Origin: an uncultured Alistipes sp.
Lineage (GTDB): Bacteria > Bacteroidota > Bacteroidia > Bacteroidales > Rikenellaceae
Direction of reading: 5' to 3'
Assembly (NCBI GenBank): GCA_944321175.1
Contig: CALUKI010000009.1
Coordinates: forward strand, 1 to 51,948
Length of the DNA stretch: 51,948 bases
The notes beneath the pieces are model-generated. The model did not search any database. It saw only the letters and a list, made by a program, of their open reading frames with translations, and had not been told where the DNA came from. A program made the translations under genes and the position numbers. Of the stretch, positions 15,678 to 25,510 are shown one piece after another. The stretch's first letter is position 1. Every line of letters starts with the position of its first letter.

Positions 15678-16684
15678 AGGTCGTCATACTCAACTGGAAC
15701 GGTGCCGCCCATCTGCGGCGCTTCCTCCCTTCGGTGGTTGCAACCGTACCGCCGGATGTGGAGGTCGTTGTCGCCGACAACGGCTCGACGGACGATTCGG
15801 CGGAACTGCTCGCCCGCGAGTTCCCCTCCGTGACACTCCTGCGGCTGGCCCGGAACTACGGGTTTGCCGGCGGGTACAACCGTGCACTGGAAAAGCTCGG
15901 CGGTGATTATTGGGTGCTGCTCAACTCCGATGTCGAGACACCGGCGGGATGGCTCGAACCTTTGGTCGAAACGCTCGATGCCGCGCCCGATGTGGCGGTT
16001 GTCGGACCGAAACTCCTCGCTTGCGCCGCCCGTGATACGTTCGAATATGCCGGAGCGGCGGGAGGATTCATCGACTGGCTGGGATTCCCCTTCTGTCGCG
16101 GACGTATTCTTCAGACACTGGAACAGGACGAGGGGCAGTATGACGATGCCCGCGACGTCTTTTGGATCAGCGGCGCCGCCTTCTGCTGCCGTGCCGAGGC
16201 ATTCCGCGCCGCCGGCGGGTTCGATGCCGATTTCTTCGCCCACATGGAGGAGATCGACCTCTGCTGGCGCCTGCAGCTCATGGGCTGGCGGTTGCGCGTG
16301 GTTCCGCGAAGCAGGGTGTGGCACCTCGGCGGCGGAACGTTGGGCAACGATTCGCCGTACAAGCTCTACCTCAACTACCGCAACAACCTGTCGATGCTCG
16401 TCAAATGCGCATCGCCCGTGCAGCGCCTCTTTGCGGCCCTCCTGAGGCCCTTGACCGATGCCGCCGCCGCTGCGGCCTACCTGCTCAAGGGCAGGCGGGA
16501 ACTGTGTTGTGCGGTGTTGCGGGCCTATCGTGATTTCTTTGCCGCACACGGCGCTCTTGTCCGCAAACGACATGAAGTGCAGCGGATGAAACGCCGCGCG
16601 GCCCGACATATCTATCATGGATCGATCGTCCTTCGCTACCTGACGGGGCGGCGGACGTTCGGAAAAGGATTGGACGGACTATGA
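15665..16684 (+). CDS. family 2 glycosyltransferase (rhamnosyltransferase-like)
   Basis: This is a 339-aa GT-A fold glycosyltransferase. Features are the N-terminal VVILNWNGAAHL, the nucleotide-sugar site VVVADNGSTDDSAEL, the DxD-like LLNSDVETP, and the acceptor-side FFAHMEEIDLCWRLQLMGW, the ED-x-D-L-CWR pattern of WbbL-like rhamnosyltransferases. The start at 15665 (MSVVKVV) overlaps the acyltransferase stop; an upstream start 14 codons earlier lacks family similarity. A hydrophobic segment (LLRPLTDAAAAAAYLL) near residue 265 suggests membrane association. It is translationally coupled by ATGA to the next gene. Donor and acceptor are unknown. Confidence 0.88.
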   Translation: MSVVKVVILNWNGAAHLRRFLPSVVATVPPDVEVVVADNGSTDDSAELLAREFPSVTLLRLARNYGFAGGYNRALEKLGGDYWVLLNSDVETPAGWLEPLVETLDAAPDVAVVGPKLLACAARDTFEYAGAAGGFIDWLGFPFCRGRILQTLEQDEGQYDDARDVFWISGAAFCCRAEAFRAAGGFDADFFAHMEEIDLCWRLQLMGWRLRVVPRSRVWHLGGGTLGNDSPYKLYLNYRNNLSMLVKCASPVQRLFAALLRPLTDAAAAAAYLLKGRRELCCAVLRAYRDFFAAHGALVRKRHEVQRMKRRAARHIYHGSIVLRYLTGRRTFGKGLDGL

Positions 16685-17406
16685 AAAAATTGGTGATTAT
16701 TCCGACCTACAACGAACGCGAAAATATTTCGCGCATGCTCTCGAAGGTCATGTCGTTGTCCGGAGACTACGATGTGCTCATTGTCGATGACGGATCGCCC
16801 GACGGTACGGCCGCAATCGTCCGCGAACGGCAGGCGGAATTCGACGGCCGGATCCATCTGCTCGAACGGGCCGGAAAGCAGGGGCTCGGAACGGCCTATA
16901 TCGCGGGATTCCACTGGGCGCTGGAGCGTGATTACGACCTCGTATTCGAAATGGACTGCGATTTCTCGCACAACCCCGACGATCTGGAGCGTCTGACGGC
17001 CGCCGTCGGAAAGGGTGCCGACGTCGTGGTCGGGTCGCGCTATTCGCGCGGCGTGAACGTGGTCAACTGGCCGATGTCGCGTCTGCTGATGTCCTATTAC
17101 GCCTCGAAATATGTGCGGATCGTGACCCGCATGCCCGTGTGCGACGCAACGGCAGGATTCGTCTGCTGGACGCGCCGCGTGCTCGAAACGATCGACCTCG
17201 ATGCCGTGCGGATGGTAGGGTATGGCTTTCAGATCGAGATGAAGTATTCGGCGTGGAAACTGGGTTTCCGTATCGACGAGGTGTCGATCATCTTCGTCGA
17301 CCGTACCGAGGGAACCTCGAAGATGTCGAGCGGGATCTTCGGCGAAGCCTTCTGGGGCGTGCTGAAGTTGCCGTTCCGGAAGATCAGGGCCAAAGCGGAC
17401 GTCTGA
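16681..17406 (+). CDS. polyprenol-phosphate mannosyltransferase (DPM1-like GT2)
   Basis: This 241-aa GT2 protein is closest in pattern to dolichyl/polyprenyl-phosphate mannose synthases that make lipid-linked mannose from GDP-mannose. Landmarks are LVIIPTYNERENI, VLIVDDGSPDGTA, KQGLGTAYIAGF, the DxD motif EMDCDFSHNP, and the C-terminal GYGFQIEMKYSAWKLGF and VDRTEGTSKMS. It lacks the C-terminal membrane domain of longer DPM1-GtrA fusions. It starts inside the stop of the previous gene (ATGA), so the three envelope genes form one operon ending at the strong terminator at 17457-17497. Confidence 0.9.
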   Translation: MKKLVIIPTYNERENISRMLSKVMSLSGDYDVLIVDDGSPDGTAAIVRERQAEFDGRIHLLERAGKQGLGTAYIAGFHWALERDYDLVFEMDCDFSHNPDDLERLTAAVGKGADVVVGSRYSRGVNVVNWPMSRLLMSYYASKYVRIVTRMPVCDATAGFVCWTRRVLETIDLDAVRMVGYGFQIEMKYSAWKLGFRIDEVSIIFVDRTEGTSKMSSGIFGEAFWGVLKLPFRKIRAKADV

Positions 17407-17456
17407 AAATATATGTCCGTGAGTCCCTGTTCGTTGTGTTTTCGCGCTTGTTATGA

Positions 17457-17497
17457 AAAACCTCCGGCGACCCCGATAAAGGGTCGCCGGAGGTTTT
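17457..17497. terminator. bidirectional rho-independent terminator
   Basis: A perfect 17-bp stem (17457-17473 and 17481-17497) with a 7-nt loop has AAAA on the left and TTTT on the right, so it works on both strands. It sits between the convergent glycosyltransferase operon and glnS. Confidence 0.92.
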
Positions 17498-17544
17498 CAA
17501 TGCAAAGGCTTTTCGGTTGTCTGCTAAGATAGCCGTCGGAACCG

Positions 17545-19224
<1,680 letters not shown>

Positions 19225-19353
19225 ATCGTGTCCTGTTTTGTATTTCGTCCGTTTGTACCGCAAAAGTACGTTTTTTTCGCTACCGATGGCATCCGATTCC
19301 GGAAAAGTGTAACGCCGTTCGGAAAAATCACCCCGCCCTTCCCGCGATGGCGG

Positions 19354-20469
19354 TCAGCGCATGTGGTTCTTCCGGTCGTAGAGCGTCTGACCCAAACGGA
19401 CGCTCACCTGCAGAATCTGCTGCGTATAGAGGCCCGTACCCTCGGCATGGAAGATCATAGCGGCCTTTACGGCTACCGTACCGTCGCAGAACGTGCGTTC
19501 GTATCCCAGCCGTGTGCGGTTGTAGAAGTGGTTGGGGGTGCCGTACCACCGTTCGCCCGCATACAGTTCCGAGCCGTAGCGTCCGAAGAGCGGCATCAGG
19601 TTCTCGCCTGCATAAAGGTTGTTCTCGAATTCAAGCCCTTTCCACCCGAACCGTATGCGCAGCTCGCCGCCCATCGGGGCCTTCCAGCCCTCGTCGGTGA
19701 TGCGGTCGCGTTGCGGCGCCCAGAGAAATCCGGCGCGGAAATCGTACCAGAAGGGCCGTTCGAGGGCCGTCGATCCGTCGGCATTCCGCCGGAGCAGTTC
19801 GGCACGTTTGCTGGCGAACCCGACGTGCGGGTTGACCAGCATGTTGTCAACGACGTTTCCCTGCGTGAGCATGCTGTTCGCAAAGTGGAACATCGAGAGC
19901 GCTCCCCCGACATACCAGCGCTTGTCGGCGGCGGTGTTCCACTCCTTGCGGATGGCGCCGAAGAGCCGGAACTTCTCCCGTGAATACTCCGAGTACATTC
20001 CTTCCCAGTTGATCGCCATTTCGGCCTGCAGACCCTTCCGGTCGCGGTAACGGAGTGCCATGCCCTGAATCGTGGGATCATAGACCCGCAGCGAATCGTT
20101 GAAAAAGGCGTGCGAATAGTCGCCCTGCAGTTCGTCGCGGGAGAAGATGCCGGCGTCGGCCTCCAGCCGCTCGGTGCGGTAGGCATAGGCCGCCAGCGGC
20201 CGCACCTCGGAGAAGAAGCTCCGGTTGTCGCCGAAATCCTTTTGCAGGTTGATGCCGAAGCGGAACGTATTGCGATCCATCCAGCTGTAGGTGACCGCCG
20301 TGGTCAGGTCGGCCAGAAAGACCGTCTGTGATTCGTTGCACGAACTGCCCGTGAATTCGCGGTTGTCGAAGCGCGTCTTGAAATCGGCCTCCCAGCCGAT
20401 ACGCTGTGCCTGTACGCCGATTGCGACGTGCAGAACCGCCAGCAACGTGATGAGATGTCTGCTCTTCAT
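19354..20469 (-). CDS. predicted outer-membrane beta-barrel protein
   Basis: This 371-aa exported protein has the signal peptide MKSRHLITLLAVLHVAIGVQA followed by QRIGWEADFKTRFDNREF. The rest alternates aromatic and polar residues in many short amphipathic strands (FRFGINLQKDFGDNR, FRAGFLWAPQRDR, MGGELRIRFGWKGLEFENNL, QQILQVSVRLGQTLY), typical of an outer-membrane barrel of about 14-16 strands. I do not recognise a specific family; porin-like or uncharacterised Bacteroidetes OMP is the best description. It is divergent from the TrmH gene. A TAATTTTG -7 box at 20491-20498 lies 22 nt upstream of the start. Confidence 0.7.
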   Translation of the reverse strand: MKSRHLITLLAVLHVAIGVQAQRIGWEADFKTRFDNREFTGSSCNESQTVFLADLTTAVTYSWMDRNTFRFGINLQKDFGDNRSFFSEVRPLAAYAYRTERLEADAGIFSRDELQGDYSHAFFNDSLRVYDPTIQGMALRYRDRKGLQAEMAINWEGMYSEYSREKFRLFGAIRKEWNTAADKRWYVGGALSMFHFANSMLTQGNVVDNMLVNPHVGFASKRAELLRRNADGSTALERPFWYDFRAGFLWAPQRDRITDEGWKAPMGGELRIRFGWKGLEFENNLYAGENLMPLFGRYGSELYAGERWYGTPNHFYNRTRLGYERTFCDGTVAVKAAMIFHAEGTGLYTQQILQVSVRLGQTLYDRKNHMR

Positions 20470-20550
20470 GCGTTAGGAAAGAATCGTCCGCAAAATTAAC
20501 ATATTTCTCTCGATTTATATTACATTTGCCTGCGAAAATGACCCTGCAAT

Positions 20551-21087
20551 ATGCGAAAAATCACCAATGAAGAGCTGCACCGCCCGACGATCGACGAATT
20601 TGCCGCGATGCCCAAACTGCCGCTTGTCGTCGTACTGGACAATGTGCGTTCGGCCCAGAACGTGGGTTCGTTCTTCCGTACCTGCGACGCTTTCGCCGTC
20701 GAACGGATCGTCCTCTGCGGCATTACGGCGCTGCCGCCCGGACGCGAAATCCACAAGACGGCGCTCGGTGCCGAAATGAGCGTCGCATGGTCGCACGAGG
20801 CTTCGACTGCGGATGCCGTCCGTGCGTTGCGTCGGGAAGGGTATCGGGTGCTGGCCGTCGAGCAGGTCGAAGGTGCGGCGATGCTCGATGCGCTGCGGAT
20901 CGATCCGGAGACGAAATATGCGCTGGTCTTCGGAAACGAGGTCGAGGGCGTGGCGCAGGAGGCGGTCGATCTTTGCGACGGCGCGATCGAGATCCCTCAG
21001 CTCGGAACGAAGCATTCGCTCAACGTCTCGGTGTCGGGCGGCGTCGTTTTGTGGGATTTCTTTTGCCGGTTCCGATCAAAAATGTAA
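20551..21087 (+). CDS. TrmH/SpoU-family RNA 2'-O-methyltransferase
   Basis: This is a 178-aa SPOUT methyltransferase. The three SpoU motifs are visible: motif 1 DNVRSAQNVGSFFRTCDAF (catalytic Arg and Asn), motif 2 LVFGNEVEGV, and motif 3 IPQLGTKHSLNVSVSGGVV, which make the SAM-binding knot. It is short and lacks the N-terminal substrate-recognition domain of RlmB, so it resembles a TrmL-like or orphan TrmH protein; the RNA target is uncertain. The -7 box TACATTTG is at 20521-20528. The panB promoter overlaps its stop codon. Confidence 0.88.
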   Translation: MRKITNEELHRPTIDEFAAMPKLPLVVVLDNVRSAQNVGSFFRTCDAFAVERIVLCGITALPPGREIHKTALGAEMSVAWSHEASTADAVRALRREGYRVLAVEQVEGAAMLDALRIDPETKYALVFGNEVEGVAQEAVDLCDGAIEIPQLGTKHSLNVSVSGGVVLWDFFCRFRSKM

Positions 21088-21092
21088 CTTTG
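21062..21092 (+). promoter_or_regulatory. panB promoter
   Basis: TTTG (21062-21065), 19 nt, TAACTTTG (21085-21092) is an exact consensus match. It lies within the 3' end of the TrmH gene, and its -7 box contains that gene's stop codon. Confidence 0.78.
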
Positions 21093-21194
21093 CCGCCTGA
21101 AAACGCCCTCCGGAACAATCTTGCGGCTGTCGGGCCGCCCTGTGCGATGCCGGCCGCCGGAACGGGCGAACGATTTAAATAGTTGGAAGAAGGT

Positions 21195-22010
21195 ATGTCT
21201 GTTGAAAGCAAGGTCCGGGCCGTCACGACGCTCCGGCTCAAGGAGATGAAAGATCGCGGCGAGAAGATCGCCATGCTGACCTCGTATGACTATTCGATGG
21301 CCAGGATCGTCGATGCCGCAGGCGTCGATGTGATTCTTGTCGGCGATTCGGCCGCCAATGTCATGGCCGGATATGAAACGACGCTGCCCATTACGCTCGA
21401 TGCGATGATCTATCATGCACGGGCGGTCGTGCGTGCCGTGGAGCGGGCGTTGGTGGTTGTCGATCTGCCCTTCGGCACCTATCAGGGCAACTCCAAAATT
21501 GCGCTCGACTCGGCCATCCGCATCATGAAGGAGACCGAAGCCGATGCCGTGAAGATAGAGGGCGGCGAGGAGATCCTCGAATCGGTGGAACGCATCCTGA
21601 CGGCCGGAATCCCGATCATGGGACATCTGGGACTGACGCCCCAGTCGATCCACAAGTTCGGAACCTACAACGTGCGGGCGAAGGAGGAGGCTGAAGCCGA
21701 AAAGCTCGTCCGCGACGCTCATCTGCTGGAGGAGGCGGGGTGTTTCTCGGTCGTGCTGGAGAAGATTCCGGCGCTGTTGGCCGAACGGGTGTCGAAAGAG
21801 CTGTCGATCCCCACGATCGGAATCGGCGCCGGCGGGGCTACCGACGGTCAGGTGCTGGTCATTCATGACATGCTGGGGATAAACAAGGGATTTTCTCCCC
21901 GGTTCCTTCGCCGTTATGCCGATCTGCATACGGTGATGACCGAGGCCGTGAAGAGCTATGTCGGTGATGTGAAATCGCAGGATTTCCCGAACGAACAGGA
22001 ACAATATTGA
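21195..22010 (+). CDS. panB: 3-methyl-2-oxobutanoate hydroxymethyltransferase
   Basis: This is a 271-aa PanB, the first committed enzyme of pantothenate (vitamin B5/CoA) synthesis, transferring a hydroxymethyl group from 5,10-methylene-THF to ketoisovalerate. It is a TIM-barrel enzyme with conserved [34 protein letters not shown] (metal-binding Asp), [14 protein letters not shown] and the catalytic-Glu region VVLEKIP. The ATG at 21195, preceded by GGAAGAAGG, is preferred over a TTG four codons upstream. No panC or panD is adjacent. It has its own promoter and a following terminator, so it is monocistronic. Confidence 0.96.
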   Translation: MSVESKVRAVTTLRLKEMKDRGEKIAMLTSYDYSMARIVDAAGVDVILVGDSAANVMAGYETTLPITLDAMIYHARAVVRAVERALVVVDLPFGTYQGNSKIALDSAIRIMKETEADAVKIEGGEEILESVERILTAGIPIMGHLGLTPQSIHKFGTYNVRAKEEAEAEKLVRDAHLLEEAGCFSVVLEKIPALLAERVSKELSIPTIGIGAGGATDGQVLVIHDMLGINKGFSPRFLRRYADLHTVMTEAVKSYVGDVKSQDFPNEQEQY

Positions 22011-22140
22011 TTCTGTCGCCGCTTCTGCGCCGATGTGCCGGAATCGTGTGAAAGACCGGCCGGGAACCGAAGGAAGAGAGAAGTCGGGGGCGGCGGAACG
22101 GAAAGTCGGCAGCCGGCGGAACAGGGAACGCGAAGCGTGA

Positions 22141-22170
22141 AGGGGACTCCGTTGAAAAACGGGGTCTCCT
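22141..22170 (+). terminator. terminator between panB and the dipeptidase gene
   Basis: A 13-bp stem including two G-T wobbles (22141-22153 and 22158-22170) with a GAAA loop is followed by TTGTCGTTT. The T-tract is weak. Its last base overlaps the -33 box of the next promoter. Confidence 0.65.
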
Positions 22171-22200
22171 TTGTCGTTTCAACGCTTTTTTGTATTTTTG
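22170..22200 (+). promoter_or_regulatory. promoter of the C69 dipeptidase gene
   Basis: TTTG (22170-22173), 19 nt, TATTTTTG (22193-22200) is an exact consensus match. The leader to the ATG at 22223 is about 15 nt. Confidence 0.78.
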
Positions 22201-22222
22201 GCCGCAAACGAAACAGGGCTTT

Positions 22223-23902
22223 ATGAAGAAACGTACTTTATCTCTCCTTGCGGTTTCGGCGGCCGCGCTCCTCGCGGGTATTCCTGCCGCCGAAGCCTGC
22301 ACCAATTTTATCGTGACGCCGGGTGCGTCGAGCGATTCGACGACGCTGGTAAGCTATTCGGCCGATTCGCATACGCTTTACGGCTGTCTCTACAAGTTCA
22401 ACGCTCCGGCGGCGGGTTACCTCCCCGGAACGATGATGCCCGTATATGAATGGGATACGGGGCGTTATCTGGGCGATATACCGCAAATTGCGCATCCCTG
22501 CTCTACGGTGGGAAACATGAACGAACACTCGCTCATCATCACCGAGACGACCTTCGGCGGCCGCAGCGAGCTGGCCGACCCGACGGGCCGCATGGACTAC
22601 GGATCGATGATCTACATCACGCTGCAGCGGGCCCGCACGGCGCGTGAGGCGATCCGCGTGATGGCTGATTTGGCCGATACCTACGGATATGCGTCGGAGG
22701 GCGAGTCCTTCTCGATCGCCGATCCCGACGAAGCGTGGATCATGGAGGCGATCGGCAAAGGGTATGCTCCCGACGGCCGGGGCGGCAACGCCCGACGGGG
22801 TATCGTCTGGGTGGCACGCCGCATCCCCGACGGCTATGTATCGGGCCATGCCAACCAGTCGCGCATCTCGACCTTCCCGCTTGACGATCCGGAGAATTGC
22901 CTCTACAGCGAGGACGTGATTTCGTTCGCCCGCGAGATGGGGTATTACGAAGGCCCCGATGCGGAGTTCAGTTTCTGCGACGCCTATGCACCGGCCGATT
23001 TCTCGGCGCTGCGGGCCTGTGAAGCGCGCGTGTGGAGCTTCTTCCGGCGCGTGGCTGACGGCATGGACGCCTATACGGACTATGCGATGGGCCACAACAG
23101 GGCCAACCGGATGCCGTTGTGGGTGAAACCCTCGAAACGGGTCTCTCCGAAGGAGGTCTTCGATGCCATGCGCGACCACTTCGAGGGTACGCCGATGGAT
23201 ATGACCAGGGATCTCGGTGCCGGCGGCAACGGCCTGCCGTATCGGTGGCGTCCGATGTCGTTCGAGGTCGATGGCGTGGAGTATGTCAACGAACGGGCTA
23301 CGGCCACACAGCAGACGGGTTTCTGGATGGTCGGACAGGCAAGCCGTGCGGCGGGCGATGACCTGGGTATTTTGTGGTTCGGCGTCGATGATGCCGCCAC
23401 GTCGTGCCTGACACCGATCTACTGTTCGATCGATCGGGTGCCGGAGTGCCTGAGCGAGGAGAACGGATCGATGCTGTCGTACTCGCCGACCTCGATGTTC
23501 TGGCTGTTCAACCGTGTGACGAATTTCGCCTATCTGCGTTACAACCTCATGGCGGCGGATCTGCGCCGCACGGCCGACAGGTGGGAGAATGATGCGCTGG
23601 CTGAGGTGCGCCGCGTGACGGCCGAAGCCCGGCGGCTCGACGGCAGGGAGCGGATCGATTTCGTGACGGGCTATTCGGTTGCGAAGGCGCAGCAGCTCTT
23701 CGAGCTGTGGCAGCGGATGGATGCCTACATGCTGGTGAAATATATCGACGGCAACGTCAAGGTCGAGAGTGAACCGGGCAAGTTCAAGGAGAACGGCAAC
23801 GGTTGCGGCATTCCCGACGAAGTGCTCTTTCCGGGTTACGACGAGAAGTGGCAGCGGGCCGTTGCGGCCGACAACGGCGAGATCCTCAAGGTGGTGGATT
23901 GA
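22223..23902 (+). CDS. C69-family dipeptidase (Ntn hydrolase), exported
   Basis: This 559-aa peptidase of family C69 (PepD-like) should cleave dipeptides in the periplasm. The signal peptide MKKRTLSLLAVSAAALLAG...AEA is followed directly by CTNFIVTPGAS, so cleavage would expose Cys as the N-terminal nucleophile, as Ntn hydrolases require. Other family marks are NEHSLIITETTFGGR, SIADPDEAWIMEAIG and YSVAKAQQLFELW. The start at 22223 gives a complete signal sequence; the frame extends 11 codons upstream into promoter DNA. lpdA follows after 27 nt and is probably co-transcribed. Confidence 0.9.
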   Translation: MKKRTLSLLAVSAAALLAGIPAAEACTNFIVTPGASSDSTTLVSYSADSHTLYGCLYKFNAPAAGYLPGTMMPVYEWDTGRYLGDIPQIAHPCSTVGNMNEHSLIITETTFGGRSELADPTGRMDYGSMIYITLQRARTAREAIRVMADLADTYGYASEGESFSIADPDEAWIMEAIGKGYAPDGRGGNARRGIVWVARRIPDGYVSGHANQSRISTFPLDDPENCLYSEDVISFAREMGYYEGPDAEFSFCDAYAPADFSALRACEARVWSFFRRVADGMDAYTDYAMGHNRANRMPLWVKPSKRVSPKEVFDAMRDHFEGTPMDMTRDLGAGGNGLPYRWRPMSFEVDGVEYVNERATATQQTGFWMVGQASRAAGDDLGILWFGVDDAATSCLTPIYCSIDRVPECLSEENGSMLSYSPTSMFWLFNRVTNFAYLRYNLMAADLRRTADRWENDALAEVRRVTAEARRLDGRERIDFVTGYSVAKAQQLFELWQRMDAYMLVKYIDGNVKVESEPGKFKENGNGCGIPDEVLFPGYDEKWQRAVAADNGEILKVVD

Positions 23903-23929
23903 CAAACCGGATACCGAAAATATACGGAG

Positions 23930-25291
23930 ATGGAACATTACGAATTTCTGGTCGTCGGCAGCGGGCCGGGGGGCATGGCTGCTGCGGTCCGTGCCGCCGA
24001 ACTGGGGCGCCGCACGGCGGTCGCCGAACGTGCCGAAGCGGGCGGCGTGTGTCTCAACTGGGGCTGTATCCCGACCAAAGCCCTGCTCAAAAGCGCGCAG
24101 GTCTATCACTGCTGCCGGACGGCCGAGACGTATGGCGTTACGCTCGACGGCACGGCCAAACCCGATATGGAACGGATTGTGGCGCGGTCGCGGGCGGTGG
24201 CCGAGACGATGCGCAAAGGGGTCGAATTTCTCTTTTCGAAGCACGGTATCGAGGTGTTGCGCGGCTCGGCGCGGCTGTTGGGTGACGGCCGGGCTGCGAT
24301 CGGCGGGACGGTCGTTTCGGCCGACCACATCATTTTGGCTACGGGGTCGCGGCCGCGCGAACTGCCGGCATTGTCGGTCGATCACGAGCATGTCCTTACG
24401 TCGCGCGACGCCTTGCAGCTGACCCGCCTGCCCGAATCGATGATCGTCGTCGGATCGGGGGCCATCGGTTGCGAATTCGCATCGTTCTATGCGATGCTGG
24501 GCGTGCAGGTGACCGTTGTGGAGTACCTGCCGCAGTTGATGCCGCTCGAAGACGAGGAGATCGCCCGGACGATGGAACGGGCCTTCCGCAAGCAGCGGAT
24601 CACGGTGCTGACCTCGACGGCGGTCAAGTCCGTAACGGTCGAAGAGGGCCGCTGCCGCGTCACGGTCGAAGGAAAGAAGGGCGAGGCGGAGCTCGTGGCC
24701 GAAAAGGTGCTGGCTGCGACGGGTATCAAGTCGAATATCGAGGAGCTAGGGCTCGAAGCGGCCGGTGTGCGGGTCGAGCGCGACAAGGTGGCCGTCGATG
24801 CCCATTACCGGACCGATGCCGCCGGTATCTATGCCATCGGAGACATCGTGGCGGGGCCTGCGCTGGCACATGTCGCTTCGGCCGAGGCGCTGCACTGTGT
24901 CGAGTCCATCTGCGGCCTGAACCCCGAACCGGTGGATTATGCCGCCATTCCGTCGTGTATCTTCACGCAGCCGGAGGTGGCGTCGGTGGGGATGACCGAG
25001 CAGCAGGCCCGCGAGCGCGGGATCGAATACAGTGTCGGCCGCTATTCGTTCATGGCTTCGGGCAAGGCTGCGGCGGCGGGCGATCGTGACGGCATGGTAA
25101 AACTGCTGTTCGATGCGGACCGGAAGCTGATCGGCGCCCATCTGGTCGGTGCAAGCGTCACGGAGATGCTGGCAGAGCCGGCGCTTGCCTGCCGTCTCGG
25201 AGCTACGGCCCGACAGTTGGCGCGGACGATCCATGCCCATCCCACGATGAACGAGGGGATCATGGAGGCCGCCGCCGCGGCGGAGCGATAA
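23930..25291 (+). CDS. lpdA: dihydrolipoyl dehydrogenase
   Basis: This is a 453-aa flavoprotein (E3) that reoxidises dihydrolipoamide with NAD+ in 2-oxoacid dehydrogenase or glycine-cleavage complexes. The FAD site is VVGSGPGGMAAAVRAAELG, the redox disulfide is GGVCLNWGCIPTKAL, the NAD site is VVGSGAIGCEFASF, the second FAD motif is IYAIGDIVAG, and the catalytic dyad is in HAHPTMNEGIMEA near the C terminus. No E1 or E2 genes are adjacent, so it probably serves complexes encoded elsewhere. A strong terminator follows at 25358-25392. Confidence 0.94.
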   Translation: MEHYEFLVVGSGPGGMAAAVRAAELGRRTAVAERAEAGGVCLNWGCIPTKALLKSAQVYHCCRTAETYGVTLDGTAKPDMERIVARSRAVAETMRKGVEFLFSKHGIEVLRGSARLLGDGRAAIGGTVVSADHIILATGSRPRELPALSVDHEHVLTSRDALQLTRLPESMIVVGSGAIGCEFASFYAMLGVQVTVVEYLPQLMPLEDEEIARTMERAFRKQRITVLTSTAVKSVTVEEGRCRVTVEGKKGEAELVAEKVLAATGIKSNIEELGLEAAGVRVERDKVAVDAHYRTDAAGIYAIGDIVAGPALAHVASAEALHCVESICGLNPEPVDYAAIPSCIFTQPEVASVGMTEQQARERGIEYSVGRYSFMASGKAAAAGDRDGMVKLLFDADRKLIGAHLVGASVTEMLAEPALACRLGATARQLARTIHAHPTMNEGIMEAAAAAER

Positions 25292-25357
25292 TGCACAGGC
25301 TTACCGTCTAATACAATGAGGAGCCTGAGCCGGCCTTAAGGGTCGGAATTGTATGGG

Positions 25358-25392
25358 AAGAATCCGGCTACCATTGGCTGCCGGATTCTTTT
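25358..25392 (+). terminator. terminator after lpdA
   Basis: An 11-bp perfect stem (25358-25368 and 25380-25390) with an 11-nt loop runs into TTTT. It ends the dipeptidase-lpdA transcript. Confidence 0.82.
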
Positions 25393-25458
25393 ATGAAAAA
25401 GCGGGAAAATGGTGCTCCGATCTGTGTGATACATAAAAAAATGGTCTGAAAATTAGGA

Positions 25459-25486
25459 GGGGGGGGGGAATTTTTGCTTACTTTTG
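25459..25486 (+). promoter_or_regulatory. promoter with a G10 tract in the spacer
   Basis: A -7 box TACTTTTG is at 25479-25486, 24 nt before the ATG of the MG2/plug gene. The region that would separate it from the -33 box contains a run of ten G (25459-25468). No clear TTTG is found at the usual distance at this tract length. Slippage of the G run would change the spacing, the arrangement used by phase-variable promoters. Confidence 0.55.
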
Positions 25487-25510
25487 GAGCAATAGATCGT
25501 ATCGGAAGAG

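Noticed and set aside
22238..24391. 717-codon minus-strand ORF opposite the C69 dipeptidase and lpdA
   Set aside because: It is antisense to two clear genes, His/Arg-rich, and caused by GC-rich codon structure.
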